Below are positions 1 to 11,000 of a DNA stretch of 64,000 nucleotides, piece by piece. The DNA is from Margaritifera margaritifera (taxonomy: Eukaryota > Mollusca > Bivalvia > Unionida > Margaritiferidae), in the NCBI GenBank assembly GCA_029931535.1, contig JAQPZY010001659.1, positions 5,338,001 to 5,402,000 of the forward strand, read 5' to 3'. Under the pieces are notes generated by a model. The model did not search any database. It had not been told where the DNA came from and was given only the letters and a program-made list of their open reading frames with translations. Each line of letters begins with the position of its first letter. Position 1 is the first letter of the stretch. The position numbers were made by a program, and so were the translations under genes.

Positions 1-470
1 ATCTTTAACCCCTTAAACCAAAAATGAACAATATTTTTATGTACTCCAAGTGCAAGTCATCCACAAAGTTCAGTCCAGGTCTGTGATGTAAACTTAAAGT
101 TATTGTTCAGGAATAGTTTGTCCTCTTTCAGACCCAGTGATCTTAACCTTTGACTTTTATAAACCCAAAATTAATAGGCTTCTTCCTTACCTCAAGTGCA
201 AACCATCCCCAAATTTTGATCCAGGTCTGTGCTGTGTAAAAAATGATATTGTGCAGAAACTATTTTTATTCTTTCAGTTACTAATGACCTTGACTTTTGA
301 CCTTGTGATCATAAAATAAATATGCTTCTTCCTTACCCCAAGTGCAAGCCATCCACAAAACTTTGGTCCAGCTCTATCATGTAGAACTAATGTTGTGCAC
401 AAACCAATTTTCTTTTTCCAAGTCAGTCACCTTGGCCTTTGACCTTTGGCAGGTATATAAAAATTGGGTG
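1..470 (+). repeat. Family J tandem repeat, about 3 units
   Basis: Three diverged direct copies of a 145-150 bp unit. Each unit carries a 'CAAGTGCAAGCCATCCACAA' core, then 'GGTCCAGGTCTG', 'TGTGCAGAAACC', and a run resembling 'GTGACCTTGACCTTTGACC'. The same unit recurs at 17817-18186, 30465-30760 and 46905-47345. It has no convincing coding capacity; the 60-codon frame inside it follows the repeat period. Such arrays are common in bivalve genomes and resemble the core repeats of pearl/HINE elements, but no element ends are visible here because the array runs off the window. Confidence 0.7.
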
Positions 471-732
471 CCCAATTAACATTTCACATGCAAACACTAT
501 ACATTCTTGCAGGGTTAAGGAAAGTATATGAATTGTCATTTTCACTGTTTAATTTGAAGTGAAATATAATGAATAGGAATATTTGCATCTTCAAGCTGGT
601 CCCAACCTAATGATACACTTTTGTTTTGGCCTAGTTTTGGCTCTGCCACCAGAGAAGCCTGCAAGGTATCATATTGGTTCACATAAAACTCCCAACCAGC
701 AGCAAGCAGTATAGACCCATATCTGCCACTTT

Positions 733-895
733 TATAGTAGCAGTACATCAGTTATTTAGTTTTTAATAGCACTGTTGTCTAAAGACACCATAACTTGTAA
801 AAATTGTACAACATATACATGTAATTATAGAAGGCCTCATGGAAGATTGGTCAGTTGACCAAATGAGCTTCTTCTTTAAATAAAGCCATTATTAC

Positions 896-928
<33 letters not shown>
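733..928 (+). mobile_element. LINE family P, 5'-truncated 3' end with (ATT)n tail
   Basis: This 195-bp stretch closely matches the 3' end of the longer LINE at 18725-21932: shared 'AGTTTTTAATAGCACTGTT', 'AAGACACCATAACTTGTAAA', 'GTCAGTTGACCAAATGA' and 'TTCTTTAAATAAAG' blocks, followed by a pure ATT microsatellite (about 892-928). A 5'-truncated copy ending in a short tandem tail is the usual product of target-primed reverse transcription by CR1/L2-like LINEs. It contains 3' UTR only. A third copy lies at 57199-57690 on the other strand. Confidence 0.8.
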
Positions 929-1807
929 CCCTGTGCCATCATTTTAGGCAAACAGCTTTGACCCAACTTGGCCACCACATTATACAACAAGTAAATATGG
1001 CGATACTTCTAGGAAATGTCCTATCTGCTGACATGATAAATTCAACTGCATACCAAAGGCAAAAACATTCCCAATTATCACATTACATCACTGAAGGTAT
1101 GATGTATCAGAAGTCCATTATGTATCTGGTTTTTATACCAATGTGGTATCACATTAGGACTTCATCAAAAGCATACATCTAAACCACCAAGGCTTGTCAA
1201 TTATCCAAATCAGATAATTCAATTTTCAGAGTTTACTGAAAAAAACATTTATCATGTAATTCTCAGAGGTTTACATTTATGTTCATTTGAAGCAAACTTT
1301 ACAAAACACATTCAATATTTACAAAGGATATATTTACAAAGCTTAGATTGATAAAGCATGCTTTACATACTTGATTAAACTCTATGCTTAAATTTCACGT
1401 GAAACTAGAGCAACTTCCATTGTTGTCAGGACAAATACCCGTGCTTTTTATTACATATACCCCTCCCCAACAACTTATCATTGGTCTTAACACGGGTCAT
1501 AACCCAAAACCCACTACATATTACATATATTATGTATCCTTGTGCTGTGTTTAATGTTTGGTCACAAAATATTTAAGTCACTGTCACTGCAATTTTTGTA
1601 AATCTGACCTCTGACCCCCGTGCATGGTTATCACATGGGCAAACTGTGTACAAAGTTGGTTAATTTCCACCAGCAGTTTAGGAGATGTGGTTATGGACGG
1701 ATAGATGGATAATCAGAGAGTATCACAATATAGCCTGCTAAAATGTTTCGATTATTACTACTCTAATAAGATTACTTCTATGTGGTGCTTTGTTCAGTTT
1801 CTAATGA
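929..1807. other. No gene recognised
   Basis: AT-rich sequence without a plausible coding frame, RNA gene or repeat shared with the rest of the window. A 74-codon open frame at 958-1182 has no recognisable domain. Confidence 0.5.
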
Positions 1808-2200
1808 CATGTATGTATTTATTAGTGTTTAATGGCACCTCAGCACAAAAATGGCTATATGGTTCCAATTAAAAATAAAGTTTTACAAATGTAAAAACAA
1901 AGAATTGAACAAAATATTTAGGAAGATAAACCCTTCCAAACAAATATAAACATGAAGTACTTCAAGATGAAATATAAAAGGTAAAGATGTTAAAACTCAG
2001 TAAAATGTACATGAAATAAAATATAAGTGTTAAAAATACACAATGTTTAAATTATATGATCAAAATTTGTTATATTAACTGCATTCAATCAAAAAAATTC
2101 AAGATTCTCTCCAGTGGTACATCATAATAAAGTTCCTTCACTGGATCAGCTTCCAATGAAAATTACGTTTTATTTGTACTGCAAAAAAAGATGTTGAAAT
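1808..2200 (-). mobile_element. LINE family R (RNase H-bearing, I/Jockey-like), 3' end fragment
   Basis: Read on the minus strand, this is the last codons and 3' UTR of the LINE whose larger fragment lies at 48091-48921. Shared blocks include 'GCACCTCAGCACAAAA', 'CCTTCCAAA', 'GTAAAGATGTTAAAA' and the ORF end around 2085-2150 ('TCTCCAGTGGTAC'). The fragment abuts DIRS copy A closely (A begins near 2241). A shorter third copy sits at 61617-61740. Only the 3' end is present, so it is a dead, 5'-truncated insertion. Confidence 0.65.
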
Positions 2201-2240
2201 GTGCATTAAAAATATCAGTTTTACACAGTCATATGGAAAT

Positions 2241-2460
2241 ATAGTTTGTTTTTTTTTTTTTGGGGGGGGGACTAATTTTAATTATGCAATACTTACCCAT
2301 CGCTATTGTTTAACTATTCTATTTTCATGCTGAAAATCACCGTCTGTTCAATATGAATACATCCTCCCCCAGAGTGGAGAAAAGGTTAGTATGACCTTTG
2401 CACTCCAGTCTGTACATCTCATGGTCCTGCTCAGAACTGTCATCTTTTTCATAGACGACG
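2241..2460 (-). repeat. DIRS A inverted terminal repeat (element 3' end)
   Basis: 2302-2460 is a near-match to the reverse complement of 7851-8006, for example 'GAATACATCCTCCC', 'AGAGTGGAGAAAAGGTTAGTA', 'TTTGCACTCCAGTCTGTACA'. The outermost 60 bp differ between the ends except for a related 'AATACTTACCC' core, and carry a T-run and a G-run (about 2248-2270). Confidence 0.88.
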
Positions 2461-2499
2461 ATTACACAAGACATCAGAGCAGGTGGGAGGAGAGCATTC

Positions 2500-2613
2500 A
2501 ACAATAGCAAAGGGTAAGTATTGCACAATTAAAATTAGTTTTACCCCCCCCTCCCCCCCAAAAAACTACATTTTAATAGCAGCAATTACTTATCCTGTCG
2601 CTATTGTTTAGCT
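2500..2613 (-). repeat. DIRS A internal complementary region (circle-junction copy)
   Basis: 2500-2555 is the inverted copy of the element's 3' outer end (2257-2310), and 2566-2613 is the inverted copy of its 5' outer end (7995-8034). Joined, they equal the reverse complement of the two termini abutted, across 'CCCCCAAAAAACTACATTTT'. In the DIRS-1 replication model this region templates completion of the terminal repeats and circularisation. It lies just inside the 3' ITR and downstream of the YR gene, the expected position. Confidence 0.85.
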
Positions 2614-2682
2614 GAATTTGTCAGTTAGGGGGGTAGGCTGATGCTCTAGTTAAACTGATTAAAAACAGAAAATGTAATGTAC

Positions 2683-3600
2683 TCACCATTGAGGGAGAGG
2701 TCCATCTTCTAGAAGGTTGGTGTCTCTCTTAGCCACATGTTGTGCTGCAATGATGGGCCCCAGAGAAAAAATGCCTGCGCTCTGTTGTGCTAACAAGCGG
2801 AGATAAAAGGAGGAGAAGGTAGTATGGGAACACCAGAAAGCTGCCTTCATGACGTCCTCCAAGGGGGAGTGATTAATGTAGGCCCATGCGGCAGCAATGG
2901 TTTGAACCTCATGGGCTTTTAGTTTTATAAAGGAAAGGTCTTGATCAGTAAGAGACTGATACACTCTTTTGATTGTGGTGACAATCCACTGGGAGATAGT
3001 GGCAGCCAAAATGTCTACGGAGCCCTAAAGAGGAAGGAAGAAACATTTCATACCCTTCCTTTTTCCTTTGGAAGCATTAAGATAGAAATGGAGGGCCCTC
3101 ATGGGGCACAAGAGTCTATCTGGATCATCCCTGCACAGATTTGACTTAGACTGGGGATCTCTATAGGTAGTGGAGCTACTGAAGGTAATTGATTTTTAGC
3201 GAGAAATCCCGCTTGACAAGGGAAACAGAGTAGTAATTCCCATTAAACTGGAGACAGCCAGTGTCAATAGATAGGGCATGAATCTTGCTTCGTCGTCTCG
3301 CAGAGTGTGAGGAGGCTTCACTCAATGGTTCAGAGGGGGTTTTGATTAAAGACCACAAAACACAAGAAAGATTCCATCTGAGCATAAGAGAGCGGGAGAC
3401 AGGTCTCTGGAGCTCAAAATACTTAATAACATTGGCAAGGTACAAATCTGAACTGATAGGATCAATGTGTTTCATACTACACCAATCACAGAAGATTCTC
3501 CATCTGGCATCATAGACCTTGGATGTAGAAGCTCTCCTGGCCTGAATGATGCAACTGGCAACCCAGCCCAAAAACTTGTTCTGGTGGAGAGATCACCTGA
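2683..3600 (-). pseudogene. DIRS A tyrosine recombinase (broken)
   Basis: Site-specific recombinase that would integrate the circular DNA copy. The N-terminal SAM-like segment is visible on the minus strand at 3480-3560 (QARRASTSKVYDARWRIFC). Box I with the first catalytic Arg is at 3270-3305 (SARRRSKIHALS). The C-terminal catalytic part is at 2683-3009: box II reads HEVQ where copy B has HEVR, so the second catalytic Arg is replaced by Gln. The 'AAFW' motif and the Tyr nucleophile segment (TTFSSFYLR) are intact. About 60 residues between the N-terminal domain and box I are missing compared with copy B, and a frameshift separates 3176 from 3009. The gene ends at a stop near 2683, just before the ICR. 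Confidence 0.82.
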
Positions 3601-5640
3601 GATGAGCCAACCATGAAGGTGGAGAATGTGTGGGTTGTTTAAGAGAAGAGATCCCCATTGTTGAGACAGGAGATCCCTCCAGTGAGGTAGAGACCAGGGC
3701 CGATCGATCAACAGGTCAAGCAGATCGTTGAACCATGATCGCTGGGGCCACAGTAGGGTGATGAGAATGATCTGCGCAGTGGAAGTTTGGACTTCTTGCA
3801 GAACTTGAGGAGGCAGTTGGAATGGTGGGAAGGTGTATGCGAATAGCCAGTCCCACCAAAAGCTGAATGCATCCACTGCCCATGCTCTCTGGTCCGGGAC
3901 CAGAAATACGTAAAAGGGAAGTCTTGTCGTTAAGCCTGGTCGCAAACATGTTCCACCAGGGATATTCCCCAGAGTGTGAACAGGGACTCTGTTATGGAGC
4001 GGTGAAGAAATCATTCCATGAGGACAACTTGACCTGTCCAGGACAGGCTGTCCGCTAATACATCCTTCTTGCCCGGAATGTGGCAAACTCAGATTGTGAT
4101 GTCCTCTGATGATGCCCATAGGAGGAGGTTCCAGACCTCCAAGCAAAGAGAAGGGGCATGTGTGCCTCCCTCATGTCGTAGATACGCAACGACGGATATG
4201 CTGTCTGGGAGACCATGATGCAGCAACCCCTTACTCTGTCGATGCACCCTTGCATGGCTAGAAATACTGCTTTCATTTCTAGGTTGTTGATATGGAGGGA
4301 CGATTCCAAAGACCTTGGAGAATTACACCCTCCGGCTCTAAATGAGCACCACAACCGGAATCTGACACATCAGCAAACAGATAGGAGTGGTGATCAGGTG
4401 CATGCATTGGGACCCCAGCCAGGAATCTGTCCTGACTCATCCACAAGCGCAAGTGGTGATGAAAGTTAGGTCCTAGTGGGATCGGGGTTGATAGAGAATC
4501 TACGTGTGGTTTCCATCTTGCGAGGATGAGGAACTGTAGAGGGCACATATGGAGACGTCCTAAAGGAACCAAATCATCAGCGGCATTCAAGGTTCCCAAT
4601 TGGGATAGATAAGGACGAGCAGATAACGATGTTTTTGTCTGTAGCGCCTCTAGAAGAGTCAGGATTCAATGTACCCAATCCAGTGGAACCCGGACCAAGT
4701 TCTGGTTCACGAGGAAATTCATCCCCACATAAACAAAGTCTTGTGATGGAACGAGTTCCGACTACTCGAGGTTTGGTAAAAGACCCAACCGAGTTATGGT
4801 GGAACAAGAACGGAACAGATCAAGATGACGGGACTGAACCTGGACATTGTGGATCAGCCAGTTGTCGAAATACTGGAGAATCGATGTTCCCAGTAATCGA
4901 AGGTAGGCTGCAACCACTTCCATAATTCACATGAAGACTCTTGGTATGGAAGAGATTCCAAATGGCAGAACCTGGAATTGAAAAACTTCCTGGTCTAAGC
5001 AAAACTGGAGATATTTATGGTGTGGAGGAAAAAATGTGCAAATATGCACACTGAAGGTCAGTAGAGACTGCCACATCAAACGGATGAAGTGCGTTCTGGA
5101 TCGAAGAGGTTGTCTCAGTCTTGAAAGGTTCCTTTGGAAGAAACTGGTTGAGTGGGGAGAGATCAATTATGATAAGAAATTTCCTGCTTTTCTTGGTGAC
5201 CAGGAAGATTCAGGAGTAGAAGGCGGAAGACTGATCATTCAGGACCCTCTCAACTGCCCCTTTCTGCGAACGGGTGTGCACCTCTTACCTCAATTTCACC
5301 AGATTGGACTGGGGAAAGAGAATGGGGTCCTTGATAGCAGGGTTTGTTCTCAAAACTGGAGTTGATAACCCTCGTTCACAATGGAGAGGACACACCCATC
5401 GTCTATGATGCTTGACCAAGCCTCTGAAAAGAGTCTAGGCAAGCATCTATGGGGACGTTCCGGAGGGGGATGCATGGCAGGAGAGTGGTTGGAAAGGAAG
5501 GAGGATTATAGAATTTCCTTTTTTTGGGTCTGCGGCGACCTTCGCACCATGGACATGACTGAGGAGGAGGTCTAGTTTGAGGTGGCGGATTGGACTGGGG
5601 TTGCATCTGCTATAAGGACTTAGCGGATGGCCCCTGACGG
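3600..5640 (-). pseudogene. DIRS A reverse transcriptase/RNase H (broken)
   Basis: The pol region of the element, spread over several frames. RT finger and palm appear at 4927-5200 (KYLQFCLDQEVFQFQVLPFG). The catalytic YxDD box appears at about 4857-4874 as YFDN, so the second Asp is lost. RNase H follows at 4331-4386 (FADVSDSGCGAHLE, first catalytic Asp present) and 4254-4289 (NLEMKAVFLAM, the Glu motif). The conserved DIRS block PDQRAWAVDAFSF...W is at 3820-3905. An upstream segment at 5447-5640 is Pro- and basic-rich and may be the gag/pol junction. At least four frame changes exist. The family assignment rests on the RT-RH-YR order without an integrase. Confidence 0.82.
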
Positions 5641-6890
5641 CAATTCGCATTAACACGCTTCCTGACTGATTGCGATGGGCCAGGAGTGGATGTAAAGGAT
5701 CAATGTTGATGATCCAGCAAATCTTGAGAAGCCACAGTTGGTATGAGGCCCCCAAAGAGGGTCTCAGCTTCGAGTGGAGCAGCCCTTAGAAGGTCTTTAC
5801 TGTTGCTAAGTAAGACCTTCGAGGAGTTCAATGCAACATCACGGCAGACATGCAGAAATTCTACCAAAAAGCCATTGCAAAAGAAAGCGCATGCTAAGAC
5901 GTCTTGGCCACAGCTTCCTGCACGTTTTGTAATGCGGCTAGATTCAAGGAGGCCTCTCTCAGCATAGAGTCGGAGAGTGGGTGGGTATCACTATGTCCCT
6001 CGATGGTGGAGGGGGTTTAAGAGCATTCTGTACCATAGCCCATAGTTCAGCATGAGTTCCAGTGGGGAGGAGAGACCGCCTGTCTACCCTGGATGATGCG
6101 ACACCTCTAACCTTCCGCATTGAGGCCACCTGCTGAAAAGGTGATGGCAGGACATGAGCTGCAGCATCACCTCAACTGTGAGGGCAAGATCCAGTACCCC
6201 ATGAGGGCATAGTGGACCAAGGGCCTTGAGGTGGAGGGCTCCACATCCTGTAAGGATTAATTGGGATAATAGGGAAGTGGGCATGCCGATCCATTCCCCT
6301 TCCCTAATCTGAGCCCGGTGGGCAGACTCCCAATCCTGCACAGGATGGAACAGAAAAGTGGGGAGAGGGGGGAACTCGGTCCATACCCTGTCCCCATACT
6401 GTGAGGCAGACGAGTGATAATCAGAGAAGACATCATCTTCAACTGATATATAACTCAGGAGGGTGCGGTGCTGATACCTCCACTCGGGGGAGGGGGGACA
6501 CACTACCCCGGAAGTGATGGGGCAGTGCATCACCTCCCTAGTGATAGGGAGCAACATGCTACCATGAGCATGAGATGTATTGCATTGCTCTGCCTCCCTA
6601 AAGGGAGGCAGAAACCTGCTGTTGCGGTGCTCCACCTCCCTTACGGAAGGACGCAAACCACTGTTGCAGAGCTCTACTTCCCTGCCTTGAGGGAGCAACC
6701 CCCTGTCGTGGTGCTCCACCTCCCTAACAGGAGGGAGCAACCCACTACCCGAGGCGTACACACTGTGTGTGTAGGGGGGGGAAGGTGATTGACTCCTCGA
6801 ATGTCCAGTCCCTCTTTCTGGAGAGGCCTCACAGGTCGCCAAAGAAGTTGGTCCCGAAAGCTGAGACCAAAGAGCGAATCCAGACAAATC
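5640..6890 (-). pseudogene. DIRS A gag-like region (broken)
   Basis: ORF1 position of a DIRS element. The longest frame is 6084-6887 (267 codons, opening at TTG, no upstream ATG seen). It is Pro-, His- and Arg-rich. Its N-terminal half holds 14-residue tandem repeats (see 6579-6750); the C-terminal half has an aromatic-rich block (SQYGDRVWTEFPPLPTFLFH) that aligns with copy D at 22930-23050 and with copy B near 27540-27690. That conservation across three subfamilies argues for a real protein, probably the nucleocapsid-like gag. A zinc knuckle is not visible. Confidence 0.6.
6579..6750 (-). repeat. 42-bp (14-residue) tandem repeat in DIRS A gag
   Basis: Four units starting near 6579, 6621, 6663 and 6705, period 42 bp. 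On the minus strand each reads as a variant of LLPPVREVEHHDRG, so the frame is preserved. Each unit also contains an inverted 'CTCCCT...AGGGAG' motif. Confidence 0.75.
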
Positions 6891-7117
6891 TGAAGATGAG
6901 GGAGAGGGAAAATTCCTGCATCCTCGATAAGTACGTCTGGAATCAACTAGATTTCAGGTGCCAGAAGGCCATAAATTGCCAAAGAAGTTGGTACCAAAAG
7001 CCGAGACCTAAGAGCGAATCCAGAAAAATCTGAAGATGGGGGAGAGGGAAGATTCCTGCATCCTCGATAAGTATGTCTGGAATTAACTAGATTTCAGGTG
7101 CCAGAAGGCTATAAATC
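6838..7117 (-). repeat. 140-bp tandem duplication, gag 5' end of DIRS A
   Basis: 6838-6977 and 6978-7117 are near-identical ('GCCAAAGAAGTTGGTNCC', 'GAGCGAATCCAGA', 'ATTCCTGCATCCTCGATAAG', 'AACTAGATTTCAGGTGCCAG'). 140 is not a multiple of three, so the duplication would shift any frame across it. Confidence 0.85.
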
Positions 7118-7850
7118 GCATAGTGCGCAACGATTTTTTCGTGAGCACTTGGAGCACTTTATGCAGTCTGGGTGAGTGTCACAAGAACCCTTCATGTGGC
7201 CACATTTCCCCACAGACTGTCGTAACATTATTCTGAAGAAGCGAAGTAATGATAATATTTTTTTTAATAAATGTCACACTAAACTCACCTGGTTGTATGC
7301 AGTGCATACCGCTTACACCACTGTGTATGCACTAAGTACACTGTATGCACAAGGTAAATGATAGATTTGACCTGGTAGAAATAAGCCTGTTGAAAAGTAA
7401 GATATTTCACACTGTGAACTTTATTAGATAAACATGCACACACACATGCAATGATCATGCGATTCATGGTGCGGACATTAATAATATACGTGAAAATTTA
7501 CCGATAATTGTCACTTTTTGAAGAAGAGAGAGGAATATGCTGTCCTCTATGTTTGGCAGGGCCTGTTGTTATTTTTTCAAAACACAGGGACTTACCCTTA
7601 CCTCAGTTGTAGATCAGTAAAGTAGGGCGTGTTCCCACCCCTAATGGGTGGAATACATGAGGTAGCCTAGAAGGCTCCTTAAAGAACTAAGTTCTAAAAG
7701 GGGGAAAGGTTACCATACAGAATAAAATATGGAACGGATAGTGCAACACTGAGACTTAATGAACTGCAGATTGGAGACCGCTAATGCGGTAAGTTGCTAC
7801 AGATAAAATTTCTCTGGTCATGATTTCAGGCAAACGTCTACATAGTATGA
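7118..7850 (-). other. DIRS A leader between ITR and gag
   Basis: Non-coding stretch that aligns in position with 28430-29342 of copy B and 23500-23612 plus 29529-30295 of copy D (shared 'CTTGTGGCCACATTTCC' near 7195). It holds direct repeats of 'TGTATGCA' motifs at 7290-7350. No gene is seen. Confidence 0.55.
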
Positions 7851-8034
7851 CATCCGTGAAAAAGATGACAGTTCTGCACCGGACCATGAGATGTACAGAC
7901 TGGAGTGCAAAGGTCCTACTAACCTTTTCTCCACTCTGTGGGATGATGTATTCACATCAAACAGCCAGTGATTTTCAGCATGAAAATAGAATAGCTAAAC
8001 AATAGCAACAGGATAAGTAATTGCTGCTATTAAA
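7851..8034 (-). repeat. DIRS A inverted terminal repeat (element 5' end)
   Basis: Inverted partner of 2241-2460. The outermost bases on the minus strand begin ATTTAATAGCAGCAATTACT, the same sequence that appears inverted in the ICR at 2570-2595. Confidence 0.88.
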
Positions 8035-11000
8035 TTGTGTGTTTGATTGTCATGTAATGCACATGACCCATGATCATGTTTGAAAAAGGAACTCTTTAGA
8101 AGTGAAGCACAAAATTCAATGAACTTCTTGTATACTTTAGTTGCTCACAGTCCAGACCAACCAAGGGGTGCTGGTAGATCAGAGTCTGTTCTGTTTGTTT
8201 TACTTGTACACCTCTCCGTCGATAACATGCGGACAACAGGGTCCAAAAACATAGACCGCACTATAAGCAAGGGCAGAAGTTACCGAGGGACGTCATAAAA
8301 GTTCAGAAGGGGATACCATCCCCGCTGGACATTGAGAAAACTGCAGTGTGTGTGTGGGGGGGGGGCAACGGGGCTGTTTAATGGCTGAATACTCGTTTTA
8401 TAATTGCATTGGGAATCATTGTCAATAAAGAACTTTTTTCCAATGTAGTTCTTGGGTTTTTTTAATATATAAATTACCTTTATTTTCAAGATACCCAACC
8501 TCTGAAAGATCATTAACAACATTAATCCAAGAGTTTTCACCAACACGTGTTCACGAAAACATTGTGTATTACATCACTGCTTTTTGTTGTTGTTGATTCA
8601 CAACAAAACAAGATTCCTTTTTTTCAAAAACGGGGGATATTTATTTCGTGAAACAACTGCCAATGTCGAAACTCAATTTGTTTATTGTTCTATTAATAAA
8701 AATATGGATGCCATGATTTAATTGCAAGTAATAGTGAAACTTCTTCTCATCCTCAAAGAAATCTCTGAGTGGCAATTTATAAATTTTAAGTTCAATACAA
8801 ACTCTGGAACTCACTCCTCTATAATGAACTGTATCTGTGAAACAGCTTTTTATTCACCAAGTTCTCATTTCACTTGGTTGCCTTACCATCTTTGATCAAA
8901 TTTGTGAATGAGTAAGCTAATTTAAGGTAGGTTAATTATATTACTTACATAATATTTATAACAGTGTTCGATTGATCAATTTAAATGAGTTGACCCGACA
9001 CACAACCGTGACCGCTAACACTTATGCAGATAGGATTTGCACGTCTTTTAACTTTTCTTTCATTCCACCACTTTTATTTGATTTGATATAAAGACATAAT
9101 TAACATGATAATACAAAGGAGGTCTGCTTTTAATTGAGTGTAACAACACAACAAATACTTCTGCAAGTCAGAGATCAAAAAACAGTCAGCACTTAATTAG
9201 GTTCTCACGGAAATGCTCGTGGACATAGCTGTATTTTTCACATTTGAATACAAGAGGGCATATTGCATTTGTGATTACGCTGAAACCAAATTATAAGATA
9301 GAACTAAAACACAAATTACACTTGACAAAACTCATTTAATTGATATTTATTTTTTTAACTGTTGCCACCAGTAGGCATTAGTGACATCATCATTTATCGT
9401 GTACTGAGAATGTTGTTTGGAAAGAAAATTGAACAAAATATATGACTTATTAAAAGTTGAAAATTTCATGATGTTGATTCAAATTTCCGGGTATTAACCA
9501 CAGTTTTCGAAGTTTTATTTACTAATTTTGATAGCGATTTTTTTCACAGACAAACATTTAGGGGCCAATATTTTTTGTATTTTCTAGGTAAAAAAATCAG
9601 ATCCTTGCCTGACCCCACATTATAAGCGGGTTTACGAGTTATCAAGGGAGTGGTGTAATTTCAAGCTGACACCATAGATACTAATCTGACAGAATTTTAT
9701 ACAATAGCTGATAGTCTGGGTCTATGTCATCTGCAGTTTTGTAAGGCTTATACATGGGTAAAAATACCATTTATTATGACTAGCAATTTTCCAAGGTCAA
9801 CTTTGGTACCAAATATGGGCCCCATTCCCACTCCAAAAATGATGTTTACTTTCTCAATTTCGACACGAAAATTCCCAATTCATTCAAAGAAAAACTCACC
9901 TAACACACACAAATAAATCCTAGGAGACATTAGTCTTTATTATTTTCTTGTCCTGGAAAATTTCCCAATTCAGTCTGACTGCACAGAATTTGCCCAATTC
10001 CATGTGCCCAAGACCAACCAGTCAAAAGACTCAGAAAAATCTCTCAATTCTGAAGCAAATGGCTATAGGTAAGCTTGAACATCTTGATGGTAAAAACGAC
10101 AGACAACTGTCTACAAGTATATGCATCGTCAACTTTTTGCTTCATACCATGAAATAATTACAAACTGTCCACTTAGCTACATAAATGCCCCCCACCCCCC
10201 TCAAAAAAAGAACTTGCAAGTTTCGAGTTAATAGCCCACTGGAAGCCCAAGATTCCCATCAAACAACTTTTTTATGGGGTGGGGGGTGGGGCATAATTAA
10301 ATGGGGGAGGGGGGCAGAATTTCTTGCTATGCTACTGTATTAGCCCATGTTTCAAAATAATAAGCGTCTCACATTTACAACAAATTTAACACAGGCATTA
10401 GGTATTTCTGCAATCACGACCACCAATCTTAATTTTAAACATAACATAGCACGTATAGCACATATTTTTTTTTTATTATTAAATATTCTCATAGAACATT
10501 CTCAGATACTCCAACACTATTAAATCTGCTAGTTGTTTTTTTTTTTTTTTGGGGGGGGGGTACTGCTACTGTTTTTTTTTACACAACCTGGCCACTGAAA
10601 TGTTTGCCCACATACCTTAATTTAAAAGCAAAACAAACATCATTATCATCTTTCTCCTTCAAGTATTGCTTTTTGAAATTAAGTAAAGATTTGGGTTTTA
10701 TTGGGTTTAAGAATATTGGTATAGCTGGTGTTCATTTATTCTCTATACTAACCTTAGCAAAGTTATCCACTACACCCATGCAAAACACAGGTCCTGATAG
10801 TAAAAAAATCTGGTGATCTCATCTTCTATCCAAAGGTGTTGGTTGAAAACAGTGAAGATCCAACTAATGCTGGATTTTCATTGAAACAGTATAACTTCAA
10901 TTATTTAAAATCATCTGGGAGCATCAGATGAGTTCAAATAAATTAAAGTTTGGAGAGATGAATCTGTATTGGTATATACTGTAAATGTTTGGGGACCATG

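Larger units (their letters stand above)
2241..8034 (-). mobile_element. DIRS-like tyrosine-recombinase retrotransposon, copy A
   Basis: A 5.8-kb element on the minus strand. Its two ends are inverted copies of each other (2241-2460 against 7851-8034). Between them, in minus-strand order, are a leader, a gag-like region, RT/RNase H and a tyrosine recombinase, then an internal complementary region at 2500-2613. There is no LTR, integrase or poly(A) tail. DIRS elements integrate by YR-mediated recombination of a circular DNA and leave no target duplication; none is seen here (left flank GGAAAT, right flank TGTGTG). Frameshifts and stops break every ORF, so the copy is inactive. It is the most complete copy in the window and belongs to a different subfamily from B and C. 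Confidence 0.88.

Noticed and set aside
2241..8034. LTR retrotransposon or Ngaro/PAT element
   Set aside because: Terminal repeats are inverted rather than direct, and Ngaro/PAT split direct repeats are not seen. ITR plus ICR fits DIRS proper.
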